The position numbers were made by a program, and so were the translations under genes. The notes under the pieces were generated by a model. The model was given only the letters and a program-made list of their open reading frames with translations. It had not been told where the DNA came from and did not search any database. A stretch of 64,000 nucleotides of DNA from Echinicola strongylocentroti (lineage in GTDB: Bacteria; Bacteroidota; Bacteroidia; Cytophagales; Cyclobacteriaceae), in NCBI RefSeq assembly GCF_003260975.1, contig NZ_CP030041.1, positions 2,155,001 to 2,219,000 on the forward strand, in the 5' to 3' direction. This document shows positions 1-8,529 of the stretch, in pieces. Position 1 is the stretch's first letter; every line of letters starts with the position of its first letter.

Positions 1-1486
1 CGGGATGATCACGGTAGTAATACCTCTCGCCACCAGAATTGGTGTAATTGTACATACCGTATGCCCTTCCCATCAGTAGCAGGTATTCGGGGGAATAGCG
101 TGCAGCATACTGGCGCAAAAATTCCTTTATGGCCAAAGGAGACTTCTCTCCATAGTTAAATTGATTGTAAAGCTCTTCCGCAGTAAAAGTCAATGTCTGA
201 TAGCCTCCACCAGCCGGAGATTCCCGGTACGACGCATATGCGGCTACTGGATCGGTATTGGTAGAAGTAGCTTCTTGCAAACTAGCGTGGGTAAGAATGA
301 GGTAATTGGCCGATTGGGACAGTAAGTCCCTAAATCTCACTTTATCCAAAATGGTAGGCGCCATTACTTCTTTCTCTGATTGGATAAGTACATGGGCACT
401 ATCAGCTCTGTTGCCCACCGGCCAGCTTAGCTCACCCCCAGTTTTCTGGCCAACCAAGCGGACAGGGGCACTTCTATTTCCTATTTCATAGGCCACATAT
501 TCATCCGCTAGGCCCTTTAAGGTCAATTGATAATTACCTGGCCCCAAAGTCAGTTCCTCTCGGGTGAAATCGCCCGCTATTTTTTGTTTCCCATAGGTCA
601 AGGAGGCATAGCTCACGGAGACATTGTCATTGCCTCCGGAAGTACTTACCGGAACTACCCTTACCACCATACGCCCGTCTACACCTATATCCGAAGGATG
701 TAGGTCTGCCCTAAAAGGCACAAATTCGAACCCTTCCAAGGCTACGTCCGCAAGCTTCCGGAGGCTCTCCGTACTTGGCCCGGCGTATATTTCCACCAAA
801 TGGGCTACATCCGACCGACCCACAATGCCCAAGTCAATAAAGCTAGCCAATCCAGTCACAGCATTTCCCAGTTCCTTAAAGGTGATATCGTGACTTTCAT
901 TCCTCCTCACTACTTCACCTGTCCACCCTTGGCCTTTGTCATATATGCCTAGATGAACACCAAGGGAATAGGTCTGCCCCAAAGCATATTGATCCGCAAA
1001 AACCTGGGTAACACTGGTCTGATAGGCCTCTACGGCACTTGCATTGGTATCCAAGGCGCTTTCGGCCATCCGCATACCTGACTGCCCCGGGCTAACAGTA
1101 AGAAAAAAAGCACTGGCATCACTATGGGTATTATAGCGGGGATTGGCCATGTTTTCCGGATCAGGATACAGGGGCTTGTCTGACTCCCCATCATTGCGCC
1201 TGCCAATAAACTCCACGTAGTCTCCCTGGTCAAATTCACCGTCCTCCTCCCCATACACATAAATGGCGACTTCCTCCCCTCGATGATACATCCTCAGCGT
1301 GCGTGGGTCTACACCAGAAGGATTCATACCAGAGGCAGAAAGGGCCGCATAGCTCAGCCGATACACCCCATCAGTGGAAGTGGGGATTTTATAATACGTC
1401 TTGGAATAGTCAATCCACTCCGTTTGTCCCTGGGCTATCCCTGCCCAAATCACCACAAAGAAATATAATAAACTGGCTTTTCTCAT
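1..1486 (-). CDS. PorU-family type IX secretion sortase (C-terminal part cut by window edge)
   Basis: About 495 codons are visible from the ATG at 1486; the gene runs off the left edge, so the gingipain-like C25 peptidase domain is mostly missing. The N-terminus has a signal peptide ending near residue 20 (hydrophobic LLYFFVVIWAG, then AQGQ). The next part (IDYSKTYYKIP..DGVYRLSY, then a RMYHRGEEVAIYV stretch) resembles the N-terminal beta domain of PorU-like proteins. In the family, PorU removes the C-terminal sorting signal of T9SS cargo and anchors the cargo at the outer-membrane surface, working with PorV. It starts 5 bases after the PorV-family gene, so the two are probably one operon. 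The N-terminal style resembles the second paralogue group (PorU2) found in Cytophagales rather than canonical PorU. That assignment is inference from memory, without alignment. Confidence 0.72.
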   Translation of the reverse strand, partial: MRKASLLYFFVVIWAGIAQGQTEWIDYSKTYYKIPTSTDGVYRLSYAALSASGMNPSGVDPRTLRMYHRGEEVAIYVYGEEDGEFDQGDYVEFIGRRNDGESDKPLYPDPENMANPRYNTHSDASAFFLTVSPGQSGMRMAESALDTNASAVEAYQTSVTQVFADQYALGQTYSLGVHLGIYDKGQGWTGEVVRRNESHDITFKELGNAVTGLASFIDLGIVGRSDVAHLVEIYAGPSTESLRKLADVALEGFEFVPFRADLHPSDIGVDGRMVVRVVPVSTSGGNDNVSVSYASLTYGKQKIAGDFTREELTLGPGNYQLTLKGLADEYVAYEIGNRSAPVRLVGQKTGGELSWPVGNRADSAHVLIQSEKEVMAPTILDKVRFRDLLSQSANYLILTHASLQEATSTNTDPVAAYASYRESPAGGGYQTLTFTAEELYNQFNYGEKSPLAIKEFLRQYAARYSPEYLLLMGRAYGMYNYTNSGGERYYYRDHP

Positions 1487-1491
1487 CGGTA

Positions 1492-2655
1492 TCAATTTTC
1501 TCCCCAACCTTTATGCAGTCTAAACCCTTCTGTCAATGGCTCTAGGCTTACCTTCAAACTAAAAACATGCGAATAGGGCGTTTCGGAAACAGCTCCGATA
1601 TCGGTAAGTGCATAATCGACATAGGCTTTTTCATTCAGAAAAATCCCCAACCCAAAACTTGGCTTGACCGACAGTGACTCACTACCATCAAAGGCTTTGA
1701 TATACTGAAAATTACTCACTCCTCCCCTGAGATAGGCGACCTGTTTATAACCGACCTCCAAACCGACTCTAGGATCTACACTAACAGCAGAAGTACTGAT
1801 CAAGGTGTTTCTCTGCCCGTCAAAGGTCATATTAAGATCAACCACGGCCTGCACGGTAAAATGCTCCTGCAGGCTTACCGTCTTGGCCAAGCTAAGAATC
1901 GCTTGGGGCAATGTCAGTTCAATGGAATTCTGGGGAAGCTCGTTGTCGGTTTGGGCATAAATCTCGCGCACCATTTCGGCATTATGGGACCACGCATTAA
2001 AAGTCGTGGTAATATCCCTCAGCATGACGCCTATTTGCCAAGAATCCATCAAGAACATCCCTCCTACGTCAAAGCCAAAGCCCCAAGCTTTGGCAAACTT
2101 CCCTACATTACGGTGGATAATCTTGGTATTGATCCCTGCTTTGAACACATCACTGAAATCCCGCGCATAAGAGAGCAACAACGCATAGTCGGCTGCATTA
2201 AAAAACTGGATATTGTCATAGTTCAAAGCGCCATTGGCATCATACAAGAAACGGGTATCCGGAATATCATCGACCCCAAACCTGATCAACGACACAGCTA
2301 CCTGGTTATCCTCCTCAATATTGGTGGAAAAACCCGCATAATCGTACTTGGCAATTCCAGCAAAATACTCCGCATGCATCATGGAAAACTCGTACTTATG
2401 CTCAATGGCCAGTAAGGCAGCGGGGTTCCAATAAGCCGCGGTAACGTCTTTTACTGCTGCCACCTGTGCTCCCCCCATCCCTAGACCTCTGGCTCCCACA
2501 CCTATATTCATGAATTCATTGGAGTATTTCGGAGTGATGCCTTGTGCCACCACATTCAGGCTGGCCAATACCAGTACCAAGGCCGACAAGCCACGTTTTA
2601 ATGCAGTAGTTTTCGTATTTTCCACGATTGCAAAGTAAAAAATAAATTTGCACAA
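1492..2655 (-). CDS. PorV/PorQ-family outer membrane protein of type IX secretion
   Basis: The protein is a FadL-like beta-barrel of the PorV/PorQ family. The diagnostic N-terminal segment after the signal peptide reads NEFMNIGVGARGLGMGGAQ followed by AAYWNPAAL. PorV shuttles T9SS cargo from the translocon to the PorU sortase at the outer membrane. The gene precedes the PorU-family gene by 5 bases, which supports the pairing. The longest frame opens with ATG at 2655, but its first ten residues look like upstream sequence. The GTG at 2625 gives a tidy signal peptide (lysine/arginine, then ALVLVLASLNVVAQ) and may be the real start. The C-terminal half has alternating strands as expected for a barrel. 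It could be the PorV2 paralogue. Confidence 0.8.
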   Translation of the reverse strand: MCKFIFYFAIVENTKTTALKRGLSALVLVLASLNVVAQGITPKYSNEFMNIGVGARGLGMGGAQVAAVKDVTAAYWNPAALLAIEHKYEFSMMHAEYFAGIAKYDYAGFSTNIEEDNQVAVSLIRFGVDDIPDTRFLYDANGALNYDNIQFFNAADYALLLSYARDFSDVFKAGINTKIIHRNVGKFAKAWGFGFDVGGMFLMDSWQIGVMLRDITTTFNAWSHNAEMVREIYAQTDNELPQNSIELTLPQAILSLAKTVSLQEHFTVQAVVDLNMTFDGQRNTLISTSAVSVDPRVGLEVGYKQVAYLRGGVSNFQYIKAFDGSESLSVKPSFGLGIFLNEKAYVDYALTDIGAVSETPYSHVFSLKVSLEPLTEGFRLHKGWGEN

Positions 2656-3034
2656 ACGAACAACTCTTATTTAAATTATACATCGTCACATCAATTTCAC
2701 TGCTGTTCATAACCGAACATCCCCTGTTCACTTGAAAGACACCTTAGAGCATGACAATACACATAAAAAACACAGGTTCCTAAAATTCTTAAAAAAAACC
2801 AAGGAGCCTTATTTTTAGCTCAAACAGGTCAATAACGAGGATTTTTGGTCTAAAACGCTAATTAAGATACATTAAAAACATCCTTAGTTCACCTAGTTTT
2901 ATGTATTACAAGGTAGCTGATTTAACTTTGGTATTATTTTTCGGCATAGGAATAGAGAAATGAATTGCCAAGGCAGGAAGTGAAAGATAAAAACCGATCA
3001 CCCTGGTTTCATCTACACTATAAATAAACAATTG
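2656..3034. other. Divergent intergenic region
   Basis: These 379 bases separate the minus-strand porV start from the plus-strand padR start. They are AT-rich and should hold both promoters. I see no convincing Bacteroidota promoter match, riboswitch or repeat. Confidence 0.5.
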
Positions 3035-3364
3035 ATGAAAGCATCCAACACACAAATACAAATGCGGAAAGGAATCCTGGAATTCTGCATCCTGCATATC
3101 ATATCCCGTGGGGAGGTTTACGCCTCGGATATGATCGAAGAGCTGACAGAAGCAAAGTTAATTGTGGTAGAAGGCACCCTCTATCCATTGCTCAACCGGC
3201 TAAAAACGGCTGCGCTGGTTTCTTACAAATGGGTAGAATCCGAATCTGGACCTCCCCGAAAGTACTATTCCATCACCCCAGAGGGAAGTCAGTTCCTCGA
3301 CCAGCTCAGCGGCACTTGGAATGATTTGGTCACTTCTACCACATTAATCACCTCGAAAAAATAA
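3035..3364 (+). CDS. PadR-family transcriptional regulator
   Basis: This is a short PadR-type winged helix of 109 residues. The hallmark pattern is present: MRKGILEFCILHIIS, then YASDMIEEL, then VVEGTLYPLLNRLK and a wing ending PRKYYSITPEG. Family members are usually repressors that respond to ligand or stress and often control the neighbouring membrane gene. The ATG at 3035 is chosen over a TTG one codon earlier. Only 4 bases separate its stop from the PspC gene, so the two are cotranscribed. Pairing of PadR with a PspC-domain protein recurs in Bacteroidota, which suggests the regulator controls an envelope-stress function. It lacks the long C-terminal helix of larger PadR proteins, as in the PadR-s2 subgroup. 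Confidence 0.88.
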   Translation: MKASNTQIQMRKGILEFCILHIISRGEVYASDMIEELTEAKLIVVEGTLYPLLNRLKTAALVSYKWVESESGPPRKYYSITPEGSQFLDQLSGTWNDLVTSTTLITSKK

Positions 3365-3368
3365 GGCC

Positions 3369-5279
3369 ATGAAAAAGACGATTAGCATAAATATCAGCGG
3401 CATTCTCTTTCATATCGAAGAAGATGGCTATGACCACCTTAAAAAGTACCTGGAGTCCATTAATAAGCATTTCTCACATTATGAGGACAACCAGGAAATC
3501 ATCAAGGATATCGAAAACCGTATTGCAGAGATTTTTTTGAGCAACCTCAAGAACAATAAGCAGGTCATCACCGCAGAGAATGTGGACAGATTGATCGAAA
3601 AAATGGGTACAATTGCTGATTTCAAGGCAGTGGAAGAAGAAAAACCAGCAGCGGCTGAGCAATCCCAAGAAGAGCCTGATAACAGTGACAGTGAGTTTTA
3701 TAAATACATCACTCCCCCCCACGAAGATGCGGGAAAAGGCTATAAAAAGCTGACCCGACTGGAAAGAAGTAAAATTCTAGGTGGCGTATGCGCAGGGCTG
3801 GCCCACTACTTGGCCATCGATCCATTATGGACCCGGCTAGTGGCGATTCTCCTGTTGTTTAGCGGGGAATTTTCCTTACGCAATTTTGACTTCTTCCCTT
3901 GGGACTGGAACATCCACGTATCCTTAGGGTGGTGGGCTGTACTGGCATATATCGTGCTATGGGTCATTTTACCGGTTTCCTATGAAGAACCTGAAGACAA
4001 AAAAATCAAAAAGCTCTACCGAAATCCCGACGACCGGGTTATCGGCGGGGTCAGCAGCGGATTGGCGGCTTACTTTAAGATAGAGGTCCTTTGGGCACGA
4101 TTGGCATTTGTGGGATTGATATTCGCTGGTGGTGCGGGATTGGTGATCTACCTGATTCTCTGGATCATCACTCCAGTCGCAAAATCCATCACCGAACGGA
4201 TCAAGATGAAAGGGGGCGAAATCACCTTGAGCAGTATAGAAAATACGATCATCGCAAACAGGCAAACTCCTGAACCTCCCATTCCTCCCCAAAACAAAAA
4301 AACATGGCTGGCACCCTTCCGTTTTTTGGGAGACATCATTAACGGCCTGGGAAAGGCCCTAGGCCCCTTCGGTAGGTTTGTGCTCGATGTCATCAGAGTG
4401 GCTTTTGGTCTGCTCATATTTATTATTGGGGTAGTCGTTACGCTTACTCCTTTGGCATTTTTAGGGGTCTATTTTGAGCTAATCATCAATGACGGTTTTC
4501 TCTACATGATTGATAATGTACCCATCGAAATGATCTCGGAGTCCCTTCCTATTTGGCTGGCCATCGCTGTGAGTGTCGCCGTATTTATCCCTGGACTCAT
4601 CCTGACATTGCTTGGCATCAGCGTAATCATCAGGAGGAGCTTGATCGAGTCAAGGTTTGGTTTGGTCACCTTTGGCATCTGGCTGCTCAGTATCATGGTG
4701 TGCGCCTTTCAGATCCCCAAGACTGTTGCAGAATTCAAGGACCAAGGTAAATTCACTAAAGAAACAGTACTCGATCCCAAAGGAAGCGTGTTTATCCTGC
4801 AAGGCGGTGACCGTGAGCAGACCATGGATGAACTTGAGCTGGTCGATATTCAATTAAGAGGTACAGCTGACAGCACTATTCGCTTGGTACAGGACTTCAA
4901 ATCCCAAGGAAGCTCCAGGACAGATGCCATCGAAAATGCCAAAGCCATCCAGTACGACTATTCGGTAAAGGACTCCATCCTTACCTTCTCCCGTACACTG
5001 GAGTTTGCCAGCATGGCCAAATTCCGGGGCCAAAACCTGTACCAAACCCTGCACATTCCTTACAACCGCCCCTTTGTAATGGACAAGTCCATGATATCCA
5101 TCCTCAGAAACACCATTTACTCCAATGGCTATAAGCTCAAAGATGTCACCAAGCACAACTACTGGGTATTCAATGAGGACGGACTGCTATGCCTCTCCTG
5201 CAATGATGAGCACAAGCAGAGCCAGGCCGACAGCCTTTCCAGGCTGCAGTTTAAAGATGCATTCTTCTTGAAAGAATAA
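3369..5279 (+). CDS. PspC-domain membrane protein with two PspC modules
   Basis: The protein has 636 residues. Residues 1-90 form a charged cytoplasmic domain common at the N-terminus of Bacteroidota PspC proteins. Two PspC domains follow, at about 127-203 (LERSKILGGVCAGLAHYL) and 216-272 (DDRVIGGVSSGLAAYF), each with a Trp-Arg-Leu helix and a membrane segment. Further hydrophobic segments lie near 335-375, 393-425 and 433-450. The C-terminal 180 residues are soluble and look beta-rich. In E. coli, PspC senses membrane damage with PspB. Here no PspA or PspB lies nearby, and regulation is probably by the PadR protein encoded just upstream. An exact role cannot be read from the sequence. Confidence 0.85.
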   Translation: MKKTISINISGILFHIEEDGYDHLKKYLESINKHFSHYEDNQEIIKDIENRIAEIFLSNLKNNKQVITAENVDRLIEKMGTIADFKAVEEEKPAAAEQSQEEPDNSDSEFYKYITPPHEDAGKGYKKLTRLERSKILGGVCAGLAHYLAIDPLWTRLVAILLLFSGEFSLRNFDFFPWDWNIHVSLGWWAVLAYIVLWVILPVSYEEPEDKKIKKLYRNPDDRVIGGVSSGLAAYFKIEVLWARLAFVGLIFAGGAGLVIYLILWIITPVAKSITERIKMKGGEITLSSIENTIIANRQTPEPPIPPQNKKTWLAPFRFLGDIINGLGKALGPFGRFVLDVIRVAFGLLIFIIGVVVTLTPLAFLGVYFELIINDGFLYMIDNVPIEMISESLPIWLAIAVSVAVFIPGLILTLLGISVIIRRSLIESRFGLVTFGIWLLSIMVCAFQIPKTVAEFKDQGKFTKETVLDPKGSVFILQGGDREQTMDELELVDIQLRGTADSTIRLVQDFKSQGSSRTDAIENAKAIQYDYSVKDSILTFSRTLEFASMAKFRGQNLYQTLHIPYNRPFVMDKSMISILRNTIYSNGYKLKDVTKHNYWVFNEDGLLCLSCNDEHKQSQADSLSRLQFKDAFFLKE

Positions 5280-5308
5280 AGATTCATATGCGTTGATTTG
5301 ATTTTTGG

Positions 5309-5346
5309 AAAGGCAGGTGTGAGGTCGCACTTGCCTTTTTCTTTTT
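5309..5346 (+). terminator. Rho-independent terminator after the PspC gene
   Basis: A hairpin with arms AAAGGCAGGTGTG and GCACTTGCCTTT (one G-T pair each side of the middle) is followed by a run of T. It lies 30 bases after the stop codon of the padR-pspC operon. Confidence 0.85.
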
Positions 5347-5611
5347 TGATTATACGCTTTCTTGCCAGTAGTTTTTATTTCTCGCCGAACGCACAGAAAA
5401 CCCAGAATAAAACAACGCTTTTCTGAGATTTCCGTGGTTTCTGTGAGGACCTATTTCATATCTCTGTGATTACTGGTATCATTGCAGATATACCTATTTT
5501 CGTTTTATCTTTCTATAATTCCTACGTGTAAAAGTCAAAATAGACACATTCTCTCTTATCCTTTCAGGGCAAACGCATTTAGGATTAATTTCGTGTAGGG
5601 TAGCTATCATC

Positions 5612-5703
5612 CGTGCCGCTGGCACTCCTTCTGGAGGCTGATGAGTGCTTAACGTCCTGCGGATGAATCCGCAGGTTACTAAATTTATCGTGCCGCTGGC
5701 ACT
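5612..5703. repeat. REP-like palindrome cluster
   Basis: The 15-base unit CGTGCCGCTGGCACT occurs twice, at 5612-5626 and 5689-5703. Its core GTGCC-GCT-GGCAC is a perfect palindrome. Between the copies, at about 5655-5675, is a second palindrome (CCTGCGGAT, then ATCCGCAGG). Alternating small palindromes in a gap without genes resemble REP/BIME-type intergenic repeats. No RAYT transposase gene is in the window. Confidence 0.6.
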
Positions 5704-5944
5704 TTACCGCAGTTTGAACATTAGAAACAGCAGTAGCCCGTCCCAGCAAATACTGAAAGAGCACGAGCATCAGTTGGCCTAATGGACAAATAATCCACCG
5801 CACCTATCTGCCCAAGTGGGGAGAATGGTTTAGATAAGTTTATGTGTATCCGTAACGCAATACTCAGTCTCATAGAAACGAAGTAGTCACTGTGAGTCCA
5901 TTATTTGACCTTTGGAGCATTCGGTTTTGGGACAGTTGATGGGG

Positions 5945-6145
5945 GCGTTAAGAAAATGAGTTAGCTCGTGCAGTGGACAAGCGAGATCCACTCATTTTTA
6001 GCCCATAGCAACTGGCACAAAATCAAATTAAGGCAAACGAAATCGTACTCGTAAACCAAACTACTTAATGTGAAGAATGCTCCATGGCCTAGATTTTTTG
6101 CCTACTTTTTCATCAATGGAAAAAGTAGGAAAGTCTAATAAAGCA
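5945..6145 (+). repeat. Dispersed intergenic repeat, family B copy 1
   Basis: This is one copy of a roughly 200-base repeat that begins GCGTTAAGAAA, continues with GCGAGATCCACTCA and TTTTTAG, and ends with a hairpin-forming segment (CCTACTTTTTCATCAATGGAAAAAGTAGG). A second copy lies in opposite orientation at 7008-7262 with many matching blocks. No coding frame is conserved between the copies, so it is not a gene. The 5280-6291 gap otherwise holds the REP-like cluster and sequence I do not recognise. Confidence 0.6.
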
Positions 6146-6291
6146 TATGAAGTTAAATTCCATAGGAACGGCAGATATATTCAAACTGGAACACTTTTTT
6201 AAATGCGTTCGCCCTGCTTATCCTTTCCATTACCACGGACTTGGCACAAAATATGTAAGTTCCAAACTAGCATTCACAAGACAACCTAACC

Positions 6292-6780
6292 ATGAAAACC
6301 AAACAAGGATTATCGCCCTTCACTTTTTCTCTAATTGCCGCGACCTTCATTGCTGTGCTCCTCTGTGGATGTAAAGCACAGCGGGTAGACACCCAGGGAA
6401 TAGTCGGCCAAGTGTATTGGATCGAAGGAAACCAGATGCCCACCATCACCGATGGCAGTGACGAAACCCCTGCAAAGCCGGAAAGAAAAAAAGTAAAACG
6501 AACTATCCGCATCTACGAGCGCACACACATCAACCAAGCGACTATGGGAGATCATCTTTTTAAGGATATCGAAACTCCGATGATCGCCGAGATAGAAACA
6601 GAAGAAGACGGCAGTTTTGCCATTGGACTTGCCCCTGGTGCCTATTCGATTTTTACGGTTGAAGAAAACGGGTATTTTGCCAATGTCTATGACCTGGACA
6701 GCTATATCCAACCCGTAGAAGTACAAGACAACGAATGGAACAATATACAAATCCTGATCAATTATAAAGCAGCTTATTAA
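6292..6780 (+). CDS. Small lipoprotein with carboxypeptidase-regulatory-like fold
   Basis: The protein has 162 residues and a lipoprotein signal peptide with lipobox LLCGC (Cys near residue 27). The mature part opens with GIVGQVYWIEGNQMP and later has EEDGSFAIGLAPGAYSIFTVE. That pattern is typical of transthyretin/CarboxypepD_reg-like beta sandwiches, where a default value and a G-x-Y-x-L strand close the fold. No catalytic residues are visible. It stands alone between two repeat-rich gaps and probably sits on the outer or inner membrane facing the periplasm. The function is unknown. Confidence 0.75.
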   Translation: MKTKQGLSPFTFSLIAATFIAVLLCGCKAQRVDTQGIVGQVYWIEGNQMPTITDGSDETPAKPERKKVKRTIRIYERTHINQATMGDHLFKDIETPMIAEIETEEDGSFAIGLAPGAYSIFTVEENGYFANVYDLDSYIQPVEVQDNEWNNIQILINYKAAY

Positions 6781-6792
6781 CCTGAGCTGGCA

Positions 6793-6965
6793 TTAAACCC
6801 GAAATATGCATTAGCCTATCTGTTGCGACCTGAAACTGCTTCAAAATCAGCCGTTTCACTTTAGTTTTCGGCATAACCGTAGCGGTGCTACGCTAATGCC
6901 TCCAAACTAACTGATTTTCTTGCAATTTCAGCTCTCACTACGATTCCTAACGCATAATCCGGGAT
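6793..6965. repeat. Fold-back (MITE-like) element, family A copy 1
   Basis: The ends are inverted repeats (TTAAACCCGAAATATGC at the left; the right end reads GATCCCGGATTATGCGTTAG on the other strand). The interior is also a long imperfect palindrome: CTGAAACTGC..AAAATCAG at 6830-6850 mirrors AAAATCAG and TGCAATTTCAG material at 6910-6932 around a centre CGTAGCGGTGCTACG. A nearly identical copy lies at 14495-14687. It has no coding capacity, so it looks like a non-autonomous element. Confidence 0.72.
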
Positions 6966-7007
6966 CAATGCCGTTTAGTTAAGGGGATTTCCTTCTTTTC
7001 ATATACC

Positions 7008-7262
7008 TAAAAGTCCTTTTTTTGATTGACTTTGGCTGGGGAAACCTGATCATCTTGGTGGATTTTATCCTTTTCCTTTTTTCCATTGATGAAAAAAGAA
7101 AGAAAAAAATCTAGGCCGGTGGTATGCCTTTTAAAATGGAACATGGATTTACCCTGCGACCGAGATCCGTCACCCATTTTAATTTCCACCCGATGGCTAC
7201 GACCTAAAAGTGAGTGGGTCTCGCTGTTCCACGACGCGAGCCTACTCCCTTTCTTAACGGCC
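7008..7262 (-). repeat. Dispersed intergenic repeat, family B copy 2 (inverted)
   Basis: Read on the minus strand, it begins CCGTTAAGAAAGG, continues with AGCGAGACCCACTCAC and TTTTAGG, and ends in a TTTTTTC..GAAAAAAGG hairpin, matching the copy at 5945-6145. Short open frames on both strands inside it are by-products of the repeat. Confidence 0.55.
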
Positions 7263-7446
7263 TCCACCATCGGCTGGAAAACAGGCATGCCAAGGGCCGT
7301 AATAAGGAAGCGATACCTTTTTTGGCTCAGGGGGGCTTATAGTTCTCGCTCAACTCGGTTACTTAAGAAAATGTACCACTACATGGAATAATGATGATAA
7401 TTTATCCATAAGAAACTTATTAATCGGATCCGCCTTGCAGGTATTG

Positions 7447-7700
7447 GGCGTTAAGAAATTAAAAAGCGGGTGGGCAAGAAGGCAGGCTTGTTTGACGAAA
7501 TGCTGCCCAAAAAGAATGTTGGCTGCTAGAAAAGGAGGAGTTTGCCTGCATGAGGGAAGGTTTTAATTTTAGGCCAATAGATGCACAGCGGCGGGGTTTT
7601 TTGGTCACTTTTTTGACCTGCAGCAAAAAAGTGACAAAGGTAAAGGGATGAAAACCATCTTGGAATTTAGCAGAAAAACAATAGAACCAATATTTCCAAA
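7447..7700 (+). repeat. Dispersed intergenic repeat, family C copy 1
   Basis: It starts GCGTTAAGAAATTAAA, has AAAGGAGGAGTTTGCCTGC in the middle, then a hairpin (GTCACTTTTTTG, then CAAAAAAGTGAC), and ends AATAGAACCAAT. A diverged copy with the same order of blocks lies at 11383-11690. The start sequence is shared with family B, so the two may be related. Confidence 0.6.
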
Positions 7701-7959
7701 TACACACTAACTAAACGGCATTGAATCCGGGTTAAACGTCCCTCAGTACAACTGAAGGGACAACCGGACCGAGATGGATCAAACCCAAAATTGTTTTAAA
7801 ATCAATCGCTACGCTTTTATAAAAAAAATTCCAATCCCCATGCAACCCTTTTTGTTTAACTTGTATCTACCTTATTGAAGCCCGCTTCCAGTCACGACAA
7901 CGGCAGGAGTTGGTTTTCAACACCTTTAGAACGAACATTTTCGAGGGAACGCAAAAAGC

Positions 7960-8529
7960 ATGTTTATCAGAAAAACTTTTACCACTGAATCTGCCATCAT
8001 ACAAGGATGCCTCAAGGGAAATCGCAATGCCCAGAAGCACCTGTATGATCACTATTCAGGAAAGTTTCTGATCATCTGCCGGCGGTACATCAAAGACCGC
8101 GACCTAGCCGAAGATGTCATGATCGAAGGGTTTATGAAGATATTCGAAAAATTGGATCAGTATGAAGCCAAGGGCAGTTTTGAGGGGTGGATGAAACGCA
8201 TCATCGTCACCCAATCACTGCTTACACTTAGGAAAAACCAAAAACTGTCCATGGAAGTAAACCTGGACTACGAACTGGAGACGAGCTTGCCTCAGTACGA
8301 GTTTGTGGACATGGAAGCCGACGAACTGCTGGAAATGATCCACGAATTGCCACTCGGCTACCAGACGGTTTTTAACCTGTACGCCATAGAAGGATACAGG
8401 CATGCAGAGATCAGTGATCTTTTGGGGATTTCGGAAAACACATCCAAATCCCAGCTCAGCAGGGCCAGGGCCATGCTGAAACAAAAAATCACCCAGTTAC
8501 AATTAAAAGAAAGGAGAATCAATGAATAA
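7960..8529 (+). CDS. ECF-type RNA polymerase sigma factor (sigma-70 family)
   Basis: The protein has 189 residues with the two-domain ECF layout. Region 2 (about 22-90) contains AQKHLYDHYSGKFLIICRRYIKDRDLAEDVMIEGFMKIFEKLDQ, broken here as DLAEDVMIEGF for the core-binding helix. Region 4 (about 128-182) contains LPLGYQTVFNLYAIEGY and the recognition helix ISENTSKSQLSRARAML. It redirects RNA polymerase to a small regulon. Its stop overlaps the start of the next gene by 8 bases, and that product is a single-TM protein placed like an anti-sigma factor. The two envelope genes after it are the likely first targets, which is inference. Confidence 0.9.
   Translation: MFIRKTFTTESAIIQGCLKGNRNAQKHLYDHYSGKFLIICRRYIKDRDLAEDVMIEGFMKIFEKLDQYEAKGSFEGWMKRIIVTQSLLTLRKNQKLSMEVNLDYELETSLPQYEFVDMEADELLEMIHELPLGYQTVFNLYAIEGYRHAEISDLLGISENTSKSQLSRARAMLKQKITQLQLKERRINE

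Noticed and set aside
1861..2415. 184-codon plus-strand frame
   Set aside because: It is antisense to the clear porV-family gene, with no ribosome site or family pattern.
5585..5803. Minus-strand frame of 72 codons over the REP-like palindromes
   Set aside because: The sequence is explained by palindromic repeats, and the peptide is not protein-like.
6331..6750. 139-codon minus-strand frame
   Set aside because: It is antisense to the 6292-6780 lipoprotein gene, which has a proper signal peptide.
7007..7391. Open frames of 93 and 101 codons on opposite strands
   Set aside because: Both lie in an inverted copy of the family B repeat. The frames are not kept in the copy at 5945-6145, and the peptides have no protein-like pattern.
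7459..7707. Minus-strand frame of 82 codons
   Set aside because: It falls in a family C repeat and is not kept in the other copy.
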